64,000 nucleotides of DNA from Limnobacter sp. 130. GTDB taxonomy: Bacteria; Pseudomonadota; Gammaproteobacteria; Burkholderiales; Burkholderiaceae_B. The translations under genes were made by a program, and so were the position numbers. The stretch covers positions 186,001-250,000 of the forward strand of contig NZ_LR732333.1 in the NCBI RefSeq assembly GCF_902506325.1. Reading direction: 5' to 3'. The notes beneath the pieces are model-generated. The model was not told where the DNA came from. It searched no databases and saw nothing but the letters and a program-made list of their open reading frames with translations. Below, piece after piece: positions 34,327 to 42,378 of this stretch (position 1 is its first letter; each line of letters begins with the position of its first letter).

Positions 34327-34709
34327 GGTGTGACTTCGATGCTGCCGATTGTGGTGCCGGAAAGATCAAGCTCGATGGCGTGGGTGCCCAACGTATTGGC
34401 TGCAATGCTGACCAGCGTGGTTTGATTGCCGGGCAGCGCGACCCGAGCATCAAGCCCCTCAACAATCAGTGAGTCCGTTTGGTTGCTGTGCACCAAAAAC
34501 TGGATGGGCTGCCCCTTGCGAACCGTGGTGTTGAATGTGCCGGTGGTCAGGCTTCCATTCACAATCGAGAGTGACTCAAGTGCCTGTGCGGCGCCACCTT
34601 GAGTCGGGTTGCCAGTGGGGGCGTCGGGGGGCAATGATTGTACGTAGAGGTATGCCCCAGCCAGCGTGGCGCTGGCCAGGCCAAGATACACAAGTGCTCG
34701 TTTGTTCAT
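34323..34709 (-). CDS. Membrane-anchored cupredoxin-like protein lacking copper ligands
   Basis: I choose the ATG at 34709, which overlaps the upstream stop; the open frame runs to 34748, but that overlaps the previous gene more deeply. The 128-residue protein has an N-terminal signal anchor (ALVYLGLASATLAGAYLYV) and a Greek-key-like remainder: GTFNTTVRKGQPIQFLVHSNQTDSLIVEG, typical of the plastocyanin/EfeO-like fold. No cysteine is present, so a type 1 copper site is not possible. Such copper-less forms act as binding or structural domains. Its operon partners are the lipoprotein and the TauE exporter. Confidence 0.55.
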   Translation of the reverse strand: MNKRALVYLGLASATLAGAYLYVQSLPPDAPTGNPTQGGAAQALESLSIVNGSLTTGTFNTTVRKGQPIQFLVHSNQTDSLIVEGLDARVALPGNQTTLVSIAANTLGTHAIELDLSGTTIGSIEVTP

Positions 34710-36901
34710 GGATTGATTCGAGTTCGCTTTGCCGTTGTTCGTTCCCACATTTGAATATACACCTCGGCAGAATTGTAGAGTGCCTTCAAGGCCTCGTTGC
34801 CACCCTCAAGTCTCAATTCTTCAACCCAGTCGGCCTTCAGGCCATAGTGCGCTTGTCCTTCGGTGTTGGCATCGAACGCGCGCTCGCCACTGGTTTGTTT
34901 CTCAAACTTCACCGGGCTCACGTTGGTGTTGAATACGCCTGCCCAGTCGGGCCCCTGGAACAGGGTGAAGGGGTAGGTGATTTGTGGTCGGTCTGCAGCC
35001 CGTGGGCCCGCTTGGGCACCCAGACCATTGGTGTCAGCACCAAAACCCATGGCGAAATCATGTTGCTGGCTTTTTAGCGGGGCAATCACTTTCAGGTCTT
35101 CGGCCCAGCTTTGTGCGTTGCCTTGATAGGGATAAATAATGCCGCCCGCAGCCAGAATTTTTCGGCCCTGTTCGCGGGTAATGCCACCATGCGCGCCGTG
35201 CGTGGACACCAGTGGGTACTTGGGCTGCTGGCGGTCTGCCATCTCGATCAAGTCACCCTTGATGCTCAGTTCCATGTGATCCACTTCAATGATGATGCCT
35301 TTTTCCATCAATCGCTTGAAGGCGTACTTGCCAAGCTCGGTGAGTCCGCGGCGATTACACTGGCGCTGGTCCTCACCCGTGGGGTAAATGGGGGCCACAC
35401 CTGGGTTGTTGGCGATCAATGCCTGGGTTACAGGATCGTTGCCCAAGCCCGGGAGAGACGTCATGACTGCGCCGGGCTGACGCAATATGTAGTCGGCGTA
35501 GTTGTTTTCACCGCCGGGGCAATCGTAGGTTTGCCAGAAGGCGCCAGTGTCAACAAAATTACCCACGTTCAGCACGGCACCATCAAAAATGCCGTTGCCG
35601 CCAAATGCGTTGTCAAATTCATGAATGGGGAACATTTGGCGCACGCCGAGCGCATGCAGGCGGTCGAGTTGTTTGTCGATCTCGGCTTCATCACACAGGT
35701 TTTGGCCAAACTTGATTCCACAGTTGAACAGGTGCGAAATTTCAATGCCCAGTACCACGGCCAGCTTGCCGTCGTTGATGACTCGTCGCGCCTCTGCCGG
35801 GCTGGTCACAATGCGGAACCACCCTTTGCCGGGGCCGCCTTCCTGCGCATCAATGTAGCTTTCAAGCTGTTTGGCGTATTCAATTTGGGTCACTGCACTT
35901 TCCATTTCATTGCAGTTGGCCAAGGGTTTGCCTTTTGTGTTGCGAACCAGGTTGCAAAGCGTTTCGTTTTCAACCAGGTTGGTGACAAAAATACGCAAGC
36001 CGGCTTTCCATGCGCGTTCCAGCCACTTGTAATACAAGCCTTCGTGCGTAAGCGCATCGGCTGCAGGCCAGCTGCGGAAAGTAGGCCAACCCTGCGTGTC
36101 GTGGCTTGCTTGGGGTGAAAACTTGAACAGGTTGTCGACCAGGTCAAGCCTGCCCATGGGGCCATGGTTTGCCTCGCAACTGCCCAAAGCCTGGGTGACG
36201 CCAAACCGGTGATGCGGCGTTCCGTGGTGTGCGCCGCCCAGAAAGGTGGTGGCAGTGATGTGGTTGTGAACGTCGGCAAAACCCTTGACTGCGCGGTTCA
36301 GACCCGCACCGGCAAAGGTACGACCTTCGGTATTGGTTGCAATTTCAGGAAACTCGGCACACCCGGTGGCTTTTACAAACTGAAACAGCGTTTCTTCACT
36401 GTTGCCGGCATTTTCTACAGTGCCCAGGCCGTTGCTGAATCCGAGCAGGGCCAGTTTCATGGTGTTTCCCGAGTTGGTCAGCGAGAAACCGCCGCGACCC
36501 TTTTCATCTTCCTGAACAGCCCATTCGATTGAATCCGAAAACGCCGTGCTGCTGCCCACTGGAGTACCTGCGGAGTTACCGACAGCCTGCATCATGGCGT
36601 CGTTGCGGTTGTAAATCATGTACTTGCCCAAGGCCGTGGGCTTGAGGAAGAAGGGGGCTGCGTTCACCGCCGTAGATTCCGTGACACCATAGCTGCCGTC
36701 GCTGCTCAGGGCCACAAACTTGTTGTTGGCCAGCGATTGGATTGCGACACACTGGTTTGCAATATTGAATGCAGTGGGCGTTACTTCAACTTCTGTGGGG
36801 GTGGTGCGGCTGTCGGTGGTGGTCGCAGCGGTGTCTGACTCGGAACTGCAGGCAGCCAAAGCCGCGCACAGCGCCAATATGCCAAATAGGGCGTGTCTCA
36901 T
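34706..36901 (-). CDS. Lipoprotein with M19 dipeptidase-like metallohydrolase domain
   Basis: The ATG at 36901 gives 731 residues starting with a lipobox (LAACSS, acylated Cys about residue 19). A fascin/lectin-like beta region (NNKFVALSSDGSYGV...) covers about 45-180. The hydrolase follows: ADVHNHI near 210, GIEISHLF, EVDHME, STHGAHGG and FGADTN, metal-binding segments of the amidohydrolase/renal-dipeptidase (M19) fold. The substrate is unknown; a cell-surface amide or dipeptide is a reasonable guess. It is the first gene of a trio with a cupredoxin-like protein and a TauE exporter, all with ATGA overlaps. It is divergent from an HD-GYP gene, with an inverted repeat (36941-36963) between. 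Confidence 0.72.
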   Translation of the reverse strand: MRHALFGILALCAALAACSSESDTAATTTDSRTTPTEVEVTPTAFNIANQCVAIQSLANNKFVALSSDGSYGVTESTAVNAAPFFLKPTALGKYMIYNRNDAMMQAVGNSAGTPVGSSTAFSDSIEWAVQEDEKGRGGFSLTNSGNTMKLALLGFSNGLGTVENAGNSEETLFQFVKATGCAEFPEIATNTEGRTFAGAGLNRAVKGFADVHNHITATTFLGGAHHGTPHHRFGVTQALGSCEANHGPMGRLDLVDNLFKFSPQASHDTQGWPTFRSWPAADALTHEGLYYKWLERAWKAGLRIFVTNLVENETLCNLVRNTKGKPLANCNEMESAVTQIEYAKQLESYIDAQEGGPGKGWFRIVTSPAEARRVINDGKLAVVLGIEISHLFNCGIKFGQNLCDEAEIDKQLDRLHALGVRQMFPIHEFDNAFGGNGIFDGAVLNVGNFVDTGAFWQTYDCPGGENNYADYILRQPGAVMTSLPGLGNDPVTQALIANNPGVAPIYPTGEDQRQCNRRGLTELGKYAFKRLMEKGIIIEVDHMELSIKGDLIEMADRQQPKYPLVSTHGAHGGITREQGRKILAAGGIIYPYQGNAQSWAEDLKVIAPLKSQQHDFAMGFGADTNGLGAQAGPRAADRPQITYPFTLFQGPDWAGVFNTNVSPVKFEKQTSGERAFDANTEGQAHYGLKADWVEELRLEGGNEALKALYNSAEVYIQMWERTTAKRTRINP

Positions 36902-36940
36902 GTCTCGTCTTCCCGGGGTCTTTGTGACTCGATTGTTTAT

Positions 36941-36963
36941 ACAAATTGATACTGACAATTTGT
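36941..36963. promoter_or_regulatory. Inverted repeat in a divergent promoter region
   Basis: A perfect 8-bp inverted repeat (ACAAATTG and CAATTTGT, 7-base centre) between the lipoprotein operon and the HD-GYP gene. It is a possible operator acting on both. Confidence 0.45.
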
Positions 36964-37083
36964 CATTTCAGATTCAGCAAATGGCACCCCCCATTTAGAG
37001 GGGAAAAGGGTTTCAGATTTCTTCAAAGCTTGCCGTTATTCCATTCAAGGAGAATGCGCCGCATTCACAGGGGAAACAGAATC

Positions 37084-38130
37084 ATGTCAGTTGAACAAGC
37101 CACCGATAACCAGCAGTTGATCAAGGAACTAGAGCGCCAGCTGGCAGAGGTTCAGGCCAATGCCAATGCCTTGAGCAAAGAAGTCGAAAGCTTGACGGGG
37201 GCGAATTCAACCCTGAATCAACAACTGGAATCGCAGCGTGCTGAAACCCATCAAATGCAGTTGATGCTGGAGCAGATTCAGCGCGAGATGCGCATGCAGT
37301 ACCTGGCCGCCGTGAAGTCTTTTTCCAATCTGATGGAATTGCGTTCCCCCCAACTTGCAGCGCATGGTTTGCGTGTGGCTGAACTGGCCCGATTGATTGC
37401 CAAAGAACTTCACGCCAGTGAGTCGGCATTACAAGATATTTACGTGGCAGCGCTGCTGCATGACATTGGTAAATTGGGCTTGAGTGATGAAACCTTGTTC
37501 AAACCGGTGGTAGAGCTGAAAGGCGATGCGCGCGTGGCTTTGATGAAACACCCAATGAAGGCCCAGGCAGCATTTCATGGTTTGTCAGAAATGGTGCATG
37601 TGTCCGAGATTATCCGACACCACCATGAGCGCTACGATGGTCAGGGTTTTCCAGATGGTTTGGCGGCAGACGGCATTCCACTGGGAGCGCGCATTTTGGC
37701 GGTGGCTGAGGATTATGATGAGTTGCAGCAAGGGTGGCTTGCTTCCAAGGCGTTTGATGAATTACAGGCCCAAACGTTTTTGGTGGGCGCTGCTGGCAAG
37801 CGCTACGACCCCAAGGTGATCGAGGTGCTGCCCATCGCCTTGGTGAAGTTGAAGGCTGCGGAGAAAGCCAACGAGAAAATTTTGCATGGCGAAGACCTTT
37901 ACGAAGGCCTGGTGTTGGCGCGTGATTTTGAGGGGCCAGACGGGTTTATGTGGCTGTCCAAAGGGCAGGTGGTGTCCCGCCATTTCATTGGACGGGTTCG
38001 GGAGGCGGAACATCAGCATGGTGTGGAACTGAAAATCTATACGGTGAAAACTGCCGGTGCCCGCAATGCGCCTTCCAGTAAAGACGCGCCACTGCAGCCT
38101 GCGCAGCAGACAGGGCATGTGGCGCTGTAG
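37084..38130 (+). CDS. HD-GYP domain protein with coiled-coil N-terminus
   Basis: The ATG at 37084 gives 348 residues. Residues 1-75 form a long coiled coil (QQLIKELERQLAEVQANANALSKEVESL). The HD-GYP hydrolase follows: HGLRVAELA, LLHDIGKLGL, MKHPMKAQ, HHHERYDGQGFPDGL and AEDYDEL. HD-GYP enzymes cleave c-di-GMP. The GYP signature here is GQGFP, with a conservative Y-to-F change that could matter for catalysis. The last 100 residues (GEDLYEGLVLARDFEGPDGFMWLSKGQVV...) look like the C-terminal domain found after HD-GYP in HDOD/response-regulator cousins. There is no receiver domain, so activity must be set by the coiled coil, a partner, or transcription. Confidence 0.8.
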   Translation: MSVEQATDNQQLIKELERQLAEVQANANALSKEVESLTGANSTLNQQLESQRAETHQMQLMLEQIQREMRMQYLAAVKSFSNLMELRSPQLAAHGLRVAELARLIAKELHASESALQDIYVAALLHDIGKLGLSDETLFKPVVELKGDARVALMKHPMKAQAAFHGLSEMVHVSEIIRHHHERYDGQGFPDGLAADGIPLGARILAVAEDYDELQQGWLASKAFDELQAQTFLVGAAGKRYDPKVIEVLPIALVKLKAAEKANEKILHGEDLYEGLVLARDFEGPDGFMWLSKGQVVSRHFIGRVREAEHQHGVELKIYTVKTAGARNAPSSKDAPLQPAQQTGHVAL

Positions 38131-38132
38131 TT

Positions 38133-38247
38133 GACTTTTTCGCTGAACTCGAAGGGTCACCGCTGTTGTGTTTAGCCCACTCGGCATGAGTTATCTGAGC
38201 CACATGTCATTGGTGACTTTTGATCTGAACTTGAAGGGTCACCGCTG
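38133..38247 (+). repeat. Pair of 33-base direct repeats
   Basis: Two copies (38133-38165 and 38215-38247), with 29 of 33 positions identical, both ending in GAAGGGTCACCGCTG, 82 bases apart. A weaker piece (GAGTCACCGCTGG) recurs near 38420. They lie in a 519-base stretch (38131-38649) with no gene. Confidence 0.65.
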
Positions 38248-38440
38248 CCCGAAAACTTGGCATATCGGCTTGTCAGCTTGAGCCTGCACTAAGCCAAGCC
38301 CTCCAAAAGTAACGGTCGGGTCTTGGCTTTCGCGCATGGGCGCGATCGTTTGTCTCGGCGCGCCAAGCCGGCAAGTTTTCTGACCGGTCATCGTGCGACC
38401 ACTTGCAAGTTCAGCTCCGAGTCACCGCTGGCTCAAAAGC

Positions 38441-38630
38441 CCAATCGGCGGCGGTGTTTCGATCGCCTCGCCTTCAAGAAAACCTGCCCGTTTGAATTCA
38501 CCCGCCACGGTCGGCCATTGGCCGGCACCGAGACTCGGCCCGCCTTTTTGCCGAGCGAGGTGAGTCAGGGTGAATTTCAAAAAGGGAAATACAGGTTTTC
38601 AGGCGAGAGATTGAAACCCAAGCCGATCGG
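38441..38630. repeat. Long imperfect inverted repeat in a non-coding stretch
   Basis: Arms at 38441-38503 and 38568-38630 pair over about 60 bases with small gaps: CCAATCGG/CCGATCGG, GTTTC, CTCGCC, GAAAACCTG and TTTGAATTCACCC each have a partner in the right order. The centre holds a perfect CCGAG-A-CTCGG hairpin. It could be a mobile repeat, a structured RNA or a chromosome-organising site. No homologue is known to me. Confidence 0.5.
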
Positions 38631-38649
38631 GCGTTTAACTCTCAGCGCG

Positions 38650-39636
38650 TCAAGGAATCAACACTGTACAACCTGTTGTGCGTCGTCCTTCAAGCTCGGT
38701 ATGCGCCTTCACCACATCCGCCAGCGCAAACCGCTGGTTGATTTGGATTTTCACCGCACCACTGGCCACCACGCCAAACATTTCAGCGGCACTTTCCAGC
38801 ATTTCAGCCTTGTCCACTGTGAAAGAGGCAACCGTGGGGCGAGTCAGCACCAGCGAGCCACGCTCGGCCAGCCATTGCAATGGCACCGGGTCAACCTTGC
38901 CGCTGGCATTGCCAAAGCTGATCATCATGCCGCGCGGTTTCAGGCAATTCAGGGAATCCATAAACGTGGCTTTGCCCACGCTGTCGTACACCACGGGAAC
39001 GCCTTTTCCGTCGGTCAGTTCCTTCACGCGATCAACAATATTTTCTTCGCTTGTAATAATCACTTCTGCGCAACCATTGGCCTTGGCCAACTCTGCTTTT
39101 TCGCGCGTGGACACGGTACCGATTACACGGACTCCAAGTGATTTTGCCCATTGTGTTGCAATTGTACCCACGCCACCTGCGGCGGCATGAAACAGAATGG
39201 TTTCGCCAGCTTGCACTTTGTACACGCGGCGCAGCAGGTATTGGGCGGTGAAGCCTTTCAGCATCATGGCCGCTGCGGTTTCAAAATCAATGCTGTCTGG
39301 AATTTTCATCAATGGGTGTGCGGGCATGTTGCGCACGGTGCAATACGAACCCACAGGGCCCGAGCCATAGGCCACGCGGTCGCCCACTTTCAGGTCAGTC
39401 ACGCCTTCGCCAACCGCGCGCACAATGCCAGCGCCTTCGGTGCCGGGGCAGCACGGCAGGGGTTGTGGGTAAACACCGGTACGCCAATACACTTCGATGT
39501 AATTCAGCCCAATTGCCTTGTGTTCAATTTGAACCTCGCCAGCTTTGGGTGGGCCAACCTCGGTGTCCTCCATTTTCAGCACATCGGGTGCGCCAGGGTT
39601 GTGAAAACGGACAATTTTTGCGGGTGTTGTACTCAT
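38650..39636 (-). CDS. Quinone oxidoreductase-like NADPH reductase (MDR family)
   Basis: The ATG at 39636 has AGGAGT seven bases upstream and overlaps the EamA stop (ATGA); the frame stays open farther upstream, but that part lies over the EamA gene in another frame. The 328-residue product has AVRAVGEGVTDLKVGDRVAYGSGPVGSYC and HAAAGGVGTIATQWAKSLG, the Rossmann NADPH site of the quinone oxidoreductase (Qor) branch of the zinc-free medium-chain dehydrogenases. The end GRRTTGCTVLIP is the normal Qor terminus. It probably reduces quinones or enones one electron or hydride at a time. It is coupled to the EamA transporter gene upstream. Confidence 0.85.
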   Translation of the reverse strand: MSTTPAKIVRFHNPGAPDVLKMEDTEVGPPKAGEVQIEHKAIGLNYIEVYWRTGVYPQPLPCCPGTEGAGIVRAVGEGVTDLKVGDRVAYGSGPVGSYCTVRNMPAHPLMKIPDSIDFETAAAMMLKGFTAQYLLRRVYKVQAGETILFHAAAGGVGTIATQWAKSLGVRVIGTVSTREKAELAKANGCAEVIITSEENIVDRVKELTDGKGVPVVYDSVGKATFMDSLNCLKPRGMMISFGNASGKVDPVPLQWLAERGSLVLTRPTVASFTVDKAEMLESAAEMFGVVASGAVKIQINQRFALADVVKAHTELEGRRTTGCTVLIP

Positions 39637-40574
39637 GTTGTTACTCCTTTTTTTGCGACTTTCTTCATGCTCAGTAGCGCCACACCCAAAATTACAAGTG
39701 CGGTTCCCACAGCATGCCAAACAGTAAATGGTTCTTTTAATATCCAGGTGCCCAGTGCAAGTGTGGCGATTGGGCCAATCATGCCCAGTTGCGACACACG
39801 TGGTGCGCCAATCAAGCTGATGGCGGTCATCACGGCAAACACGGGTACAAATGTACAAAAAACCGCATTGACCAGCGACCAACCCCACACTGGCAGTGGT
39901 TGTTCAATGATGATGCTCAGCGGTTGCTGAACATTGATTTGTATCAGTATGGCCGCAGCCGACACCAAAGTGGCCATGGCTGTAACCCGAATTGTGCCTA
40001 GGCGTTTTAGCAGCCTTTCACCCACAATCAAATAACTGGCGTAACAAATGGCCGAAACAAACACCAGCACCACGCCAAGCGCCGTGTTGTCGCCCACCAG
40101 CACCGTTTCGTGACCGTACACCACAGCCAACCCCACATAGCTGAGCGCCATGCACATGAGTTGCCAGGGTTGCGGCCATTGCTGTTTCACAATGCAGGCG
40201 ATCAGCAACACGATGGATGGGTAGGTGAACAAAATAAGCCGCTCGAGCCCGGCGGTAATGTATTGCAAGCCCATGAAATCGAACAGGCTGGCCAGGTAGT
40301 ATCCCAACAAGCCTGCAAGGGTAATCAAACCATAGTCTTTGCCTGTCATTTTCACTGCGTTTTTTTCGCGCAGTATCGTGAAAACGAGTGCGCCCAAAAA
40401 CAGGGGTAGTGACAACAGCATGCGCATGGCCAGCAGTGTGGATGCGTCAACCGGGTAGGCATAAGCCAGTTTGACGACGATTGCCTTGCCAGAAAAAAAG
40501 ATGGCGCCCAAAAGCGCCAAACCCACGCCCCAAGCCGTGGGTGATCGTTCCAATAAAGCGCGCGTTCGGCTCAA
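39633..40574 (-). CDS. EamA-family (DMT) transporter
   Basis: A 313-residue membrane protein with ten hydrophobic segments in two repeated halves, as in the drug/metabolite transporter EamA family (GLALLGAIFFSGKAIVVKLAYAY, later LGVVLVFVSAICYASYLIVGERLL). The start is uncertain: the best candidate is a TTG at 40574 with no visible Shine-Dalgarno, and the next Met is far inside. It lies 15 bases after a 3-hydroxyisobutyrate-dehydrogenase-like gene and its stop overlaps the Qor gene. It probably exports or imports a small polar metabolite; the cargo is unknown. Confidence 0.8.
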   Translation of the reverse strand: MSRTRALLERSPTAWGVGLALLGAIFFSGKAIVVKLAYAYPVDASTLLAMRMLLSLPLFLGALVFTILREKNAVKMTGKDYGLITLAGLLGYYLASLFDFMGLQYITAGLERLILFTYPSIVLLIACIVKQQWPQPWQLMCMALSYVGLAVVYGHETVLVGDNTALGVVLVFVSAICYASYLIVGERLLKRLGTIRVTAMATLVSAAAILIQINVQQPLSIIIEQPLPVWGWSLVNAVFCTFVPVFAVMTAISLIGAPRVSQLGMIGPIATLALGTWILKEPFTVWHAVGTALVILGVALLSMKKVAKKGVTT

Positions 40575-40589
40575 AGCTAACGCGTGCGT

Positions 40590-41453
40590 TTACAAACGTT
40601 TAATCAGGCTGGAGGTGTCCCAACGCTGACCGCCCATGCCCTGGACTTCAGCATAGAACTGGTCCACCAAGGCTGTCACTGGAAGTTGCGAGCCATTGCG
40701 TCGCGCTTCCTCCAACACCAGGCTTAAGTCTTTGCGCATCCAGTCCACTGCGAAACCAAAATCAAATTTGCCCTCCACCATGGTTTTTCCACGGTTGTCC
40801 ATTTGCCAGCTTTGTGCTGCGCCTTTTCCGATTACTTCCAGCGCTTTGTTTACATCGAGCCCGGCATTCATGCCGAATTTCAAGGCCTCGGACAAACCTT
40901 GCAGCAAACCGGCGATACACACTTGATTCACCATTTTGGTGAGCTGCCCACTGCCTGATTCGCCCATTAAAGTGACTGCTTTGGCAAATGCAGCAATTAC
41001 GTCTTTGGACTGTTCGAAGTCGCCGTGAGTTCCGCCACACATAACAGTAAGTTGACCATTTTCAGCGCCAGCCTGGCCACCAGACACCGGGGCATCGATA
41101 AATCCAAAGCCGGCATCTTTGGCCTGGTCGAATAATTCACGGGCAATTTTAGCGCTGGCGGTGGTGTGGTCGATGAACACGGAACCTGGCTTCATGCCGT
41201 GGAAGGCACCGTTGATGCCGGTGCAAATTTGGCGCAAGTCATCGTCGTTGCCCACGCAGGCGAATACGAAATCCTGGTTGGCTGCGGCTTTTTCGGGTGT
41301 GGTCGCCATTTTTCCGCCGTGCTGTGCCACCCATTTCTCGGCTTTGGCCGAGCTTCGGTTGTACACAGTGACTTCATGACCTGCCTTGGCCAAATGACCT
41401 GCCATGGGGTATCCCATTACACCCAGACCCAGAAAAGCTACTTTGAAACCCAT
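40590..41453 (-). CDS. NAD-binding 3-hydroxyisobutyrate-dehydrogenase-family oxidoreductase
   Basis: The ATG at 41453 has AGGTGG six bases upstream, better than the GTG at 41462. The 287-residue protein shows VAFLGLGVMGYPMAGHLAKAGHEVTVYNR at the N-terminus, the NAD(P) fold with the signature of beta-hydroxyacid dehydrogenases, then FIDAPVSGGQAGAENGQLTVMCGG and catalytic lysine in QLTKMVNQ. The family covers 3-hydroxyisobutyrate dehydrogenase, tartronate-semialdehyde reductase and glyoxylate reductases. The exact substrate cannot be told. It heads a three-gene run with the EamA transporter and Qor. Confidence 0.85.
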   Translation of the reverse strand: MGFKVAFLGLGVMGYPMAGHLAKAGHEVTVYNRSSAKAEKWVAQHGGKMATTPEKAAANQDFVFACVGNDDDLRQICTGINGAFHGMKPGSVFIDHTTASAKIARELFDQAKDAGFGFIDAPVSGGQAGAENGQLTVMCGGTHGDFEQSKDVIAAFAKAVTLMGESGSGQLTKMVNQVCIAGLLQGLSEALKFGMNAGLDVNKALEVIGKGAAQSWQMDNRGKTMVEGKFDFGFAVDWMRKDLSLVLEEARRNGSQLPVTALVDQFYAEVQGMGGQRWDTSSLIKRL

Positions 41454-41584
41454 ATTACCCACCTGAAAAGTTTTAATTCTTGATTGAACTGTATCGGAAT
41501 AGAACCGGTATTGCGCTTCGGATCATCCCTAGGTTTTGCGATTTGATACGATCGGGGCTTGTTGCATTTTTGCGTGGTTAAACA

Positions 41585-42040
41585 ATGAAAATCTGGGTCG
41601 ACGCCGATGCTTGCCCTGTTGCGGTGAAGGAAATTATTTTTCGTGCAGCAGATCGAGCTGGGATTGAAACCACCTTGGTGGCCAATCAGTACATTCGCAC
41701 GCCACCCTCGAAATTCATCAAAATGCTGCAAGTGCCACGAGGGTTCGATGAGGCCGATGACGAGATTGTGCGCCGCGTAGAGGCTGGCAATTTGGTGATC
41801 ACCAGTGACATACCGCTGGCTGCCCAACTGGTGGACAAAGGTGCGCAGGTGTTAAGCCCGCGTGGTGAAATGTTTACTGCCGAGAACATCAAGGCTTTGC
41901 ACACCATGCGCGATTTCATGGACACCATGCGCGCAAGCGGGGTGGACACCGGCGGCCCGCCAGCCTACAGCCAAGCAGACCGGAAAACATTCGCGAGTCA
42001 GTTTGACCGAATCATCGCGAAGTTTCCCAAAAACATTTAG
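41585..42040 (+). CDS. YaiI/YqxD-family protein (UPF0178)
   Basis: The 151-residue protein begins [24 protein letters not shown] and has [26 protein letters not shown], the two hallmark motifs of the YaiI/YqxD (DUF188) family. The fold is PIN-like with Asp residues (D6, D8) that could bind metal, so a nuclease is possible, but the function of the family is not known. It converges with an EthD-like gene and their 3' ends overlap by four bases. Confidence 0.9.
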   Translation: MKIWVDADACPVAVKEIIFRAADRAGIETTLVANQYIRTPPSKFIKMLQVPRGFDEADDEIVRRVEAGNLVITSDIPLAAQLVDKGAQVLSPRGEMFTAENIKALHTMRDFMDTMRASGVDTGGPPAYSQADRKTFASQFDRIIAKFPKNI

Positions 42041-42354
42041 CCTTTTTCAACGGTCACTTCACTGATCACAATCACCGGGCTTGCATTGGTGTAGTTGGGA
42101 ATGTCGCCCATGATTTCCTTCGAATGTGGGCCGAATGCGGCCTGGAATGCTTCCACCGAATCAACCAACAAATGGCCCATGGCCACAAAGGCAGGTGCGT
42201 CGCCCGCGCCGCCTGCCAACCCTTTGTCCACGGTGTAGTGGTGCAGGGCCTTGCCCATTTTGCTTTTTACCAAGGGCATGTGTGTGGTTTTGTAATACTC
42301 GTGGTCAAAGCTGACGCCTTGCGCATTGGGGTACATCACACTGACTTTAATCAT
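42037..42354 (-). CDS. EthD-family protein, last gene of the ectoine-type operon
   Basis: A 105-residue protein with [34 protein letters not shown], the typical EthD start, and a dimeric ferredoxin-like fold. EthD proteins often accompany catabolic enzymes without a clear reaction; some members are small lyases or isomerases. It is the last gene of a minus-strand run that fits ectoine breakdown, 24 bases after the semialdehyde-dehydrogenase gene. Whether it takes part in that pathway is unknown. Confidence 0.85.
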   Translation of the reverse strand: MIKVSVMYPNAQGVSFDHEYYKTTHMPLVKSKMGKALHHYTVDKGLAGGAGDAPAFVAMGHLLVDSVEAFQAAFGPHSKEIMGDIPNYTNASPVIVISEVTVEKG

Positions 42355-42378
42355 TTTAATTTGTCTCCTCGACTGCCT

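Noticed and set aside
35111-36118. Plus-strand frame of 335 residues inside the M19-like lipoprotein gene
   Set aside because: It is the shadow of the minus-strand gene, with no start signal and no family match.
38323-39141. Plus-strand frame of 272 residues covering the repeat region and the end of the Qor gene
   Set aside because: Half of it is antisense to Qor and the rest is repeat sequence; no ribosome site.
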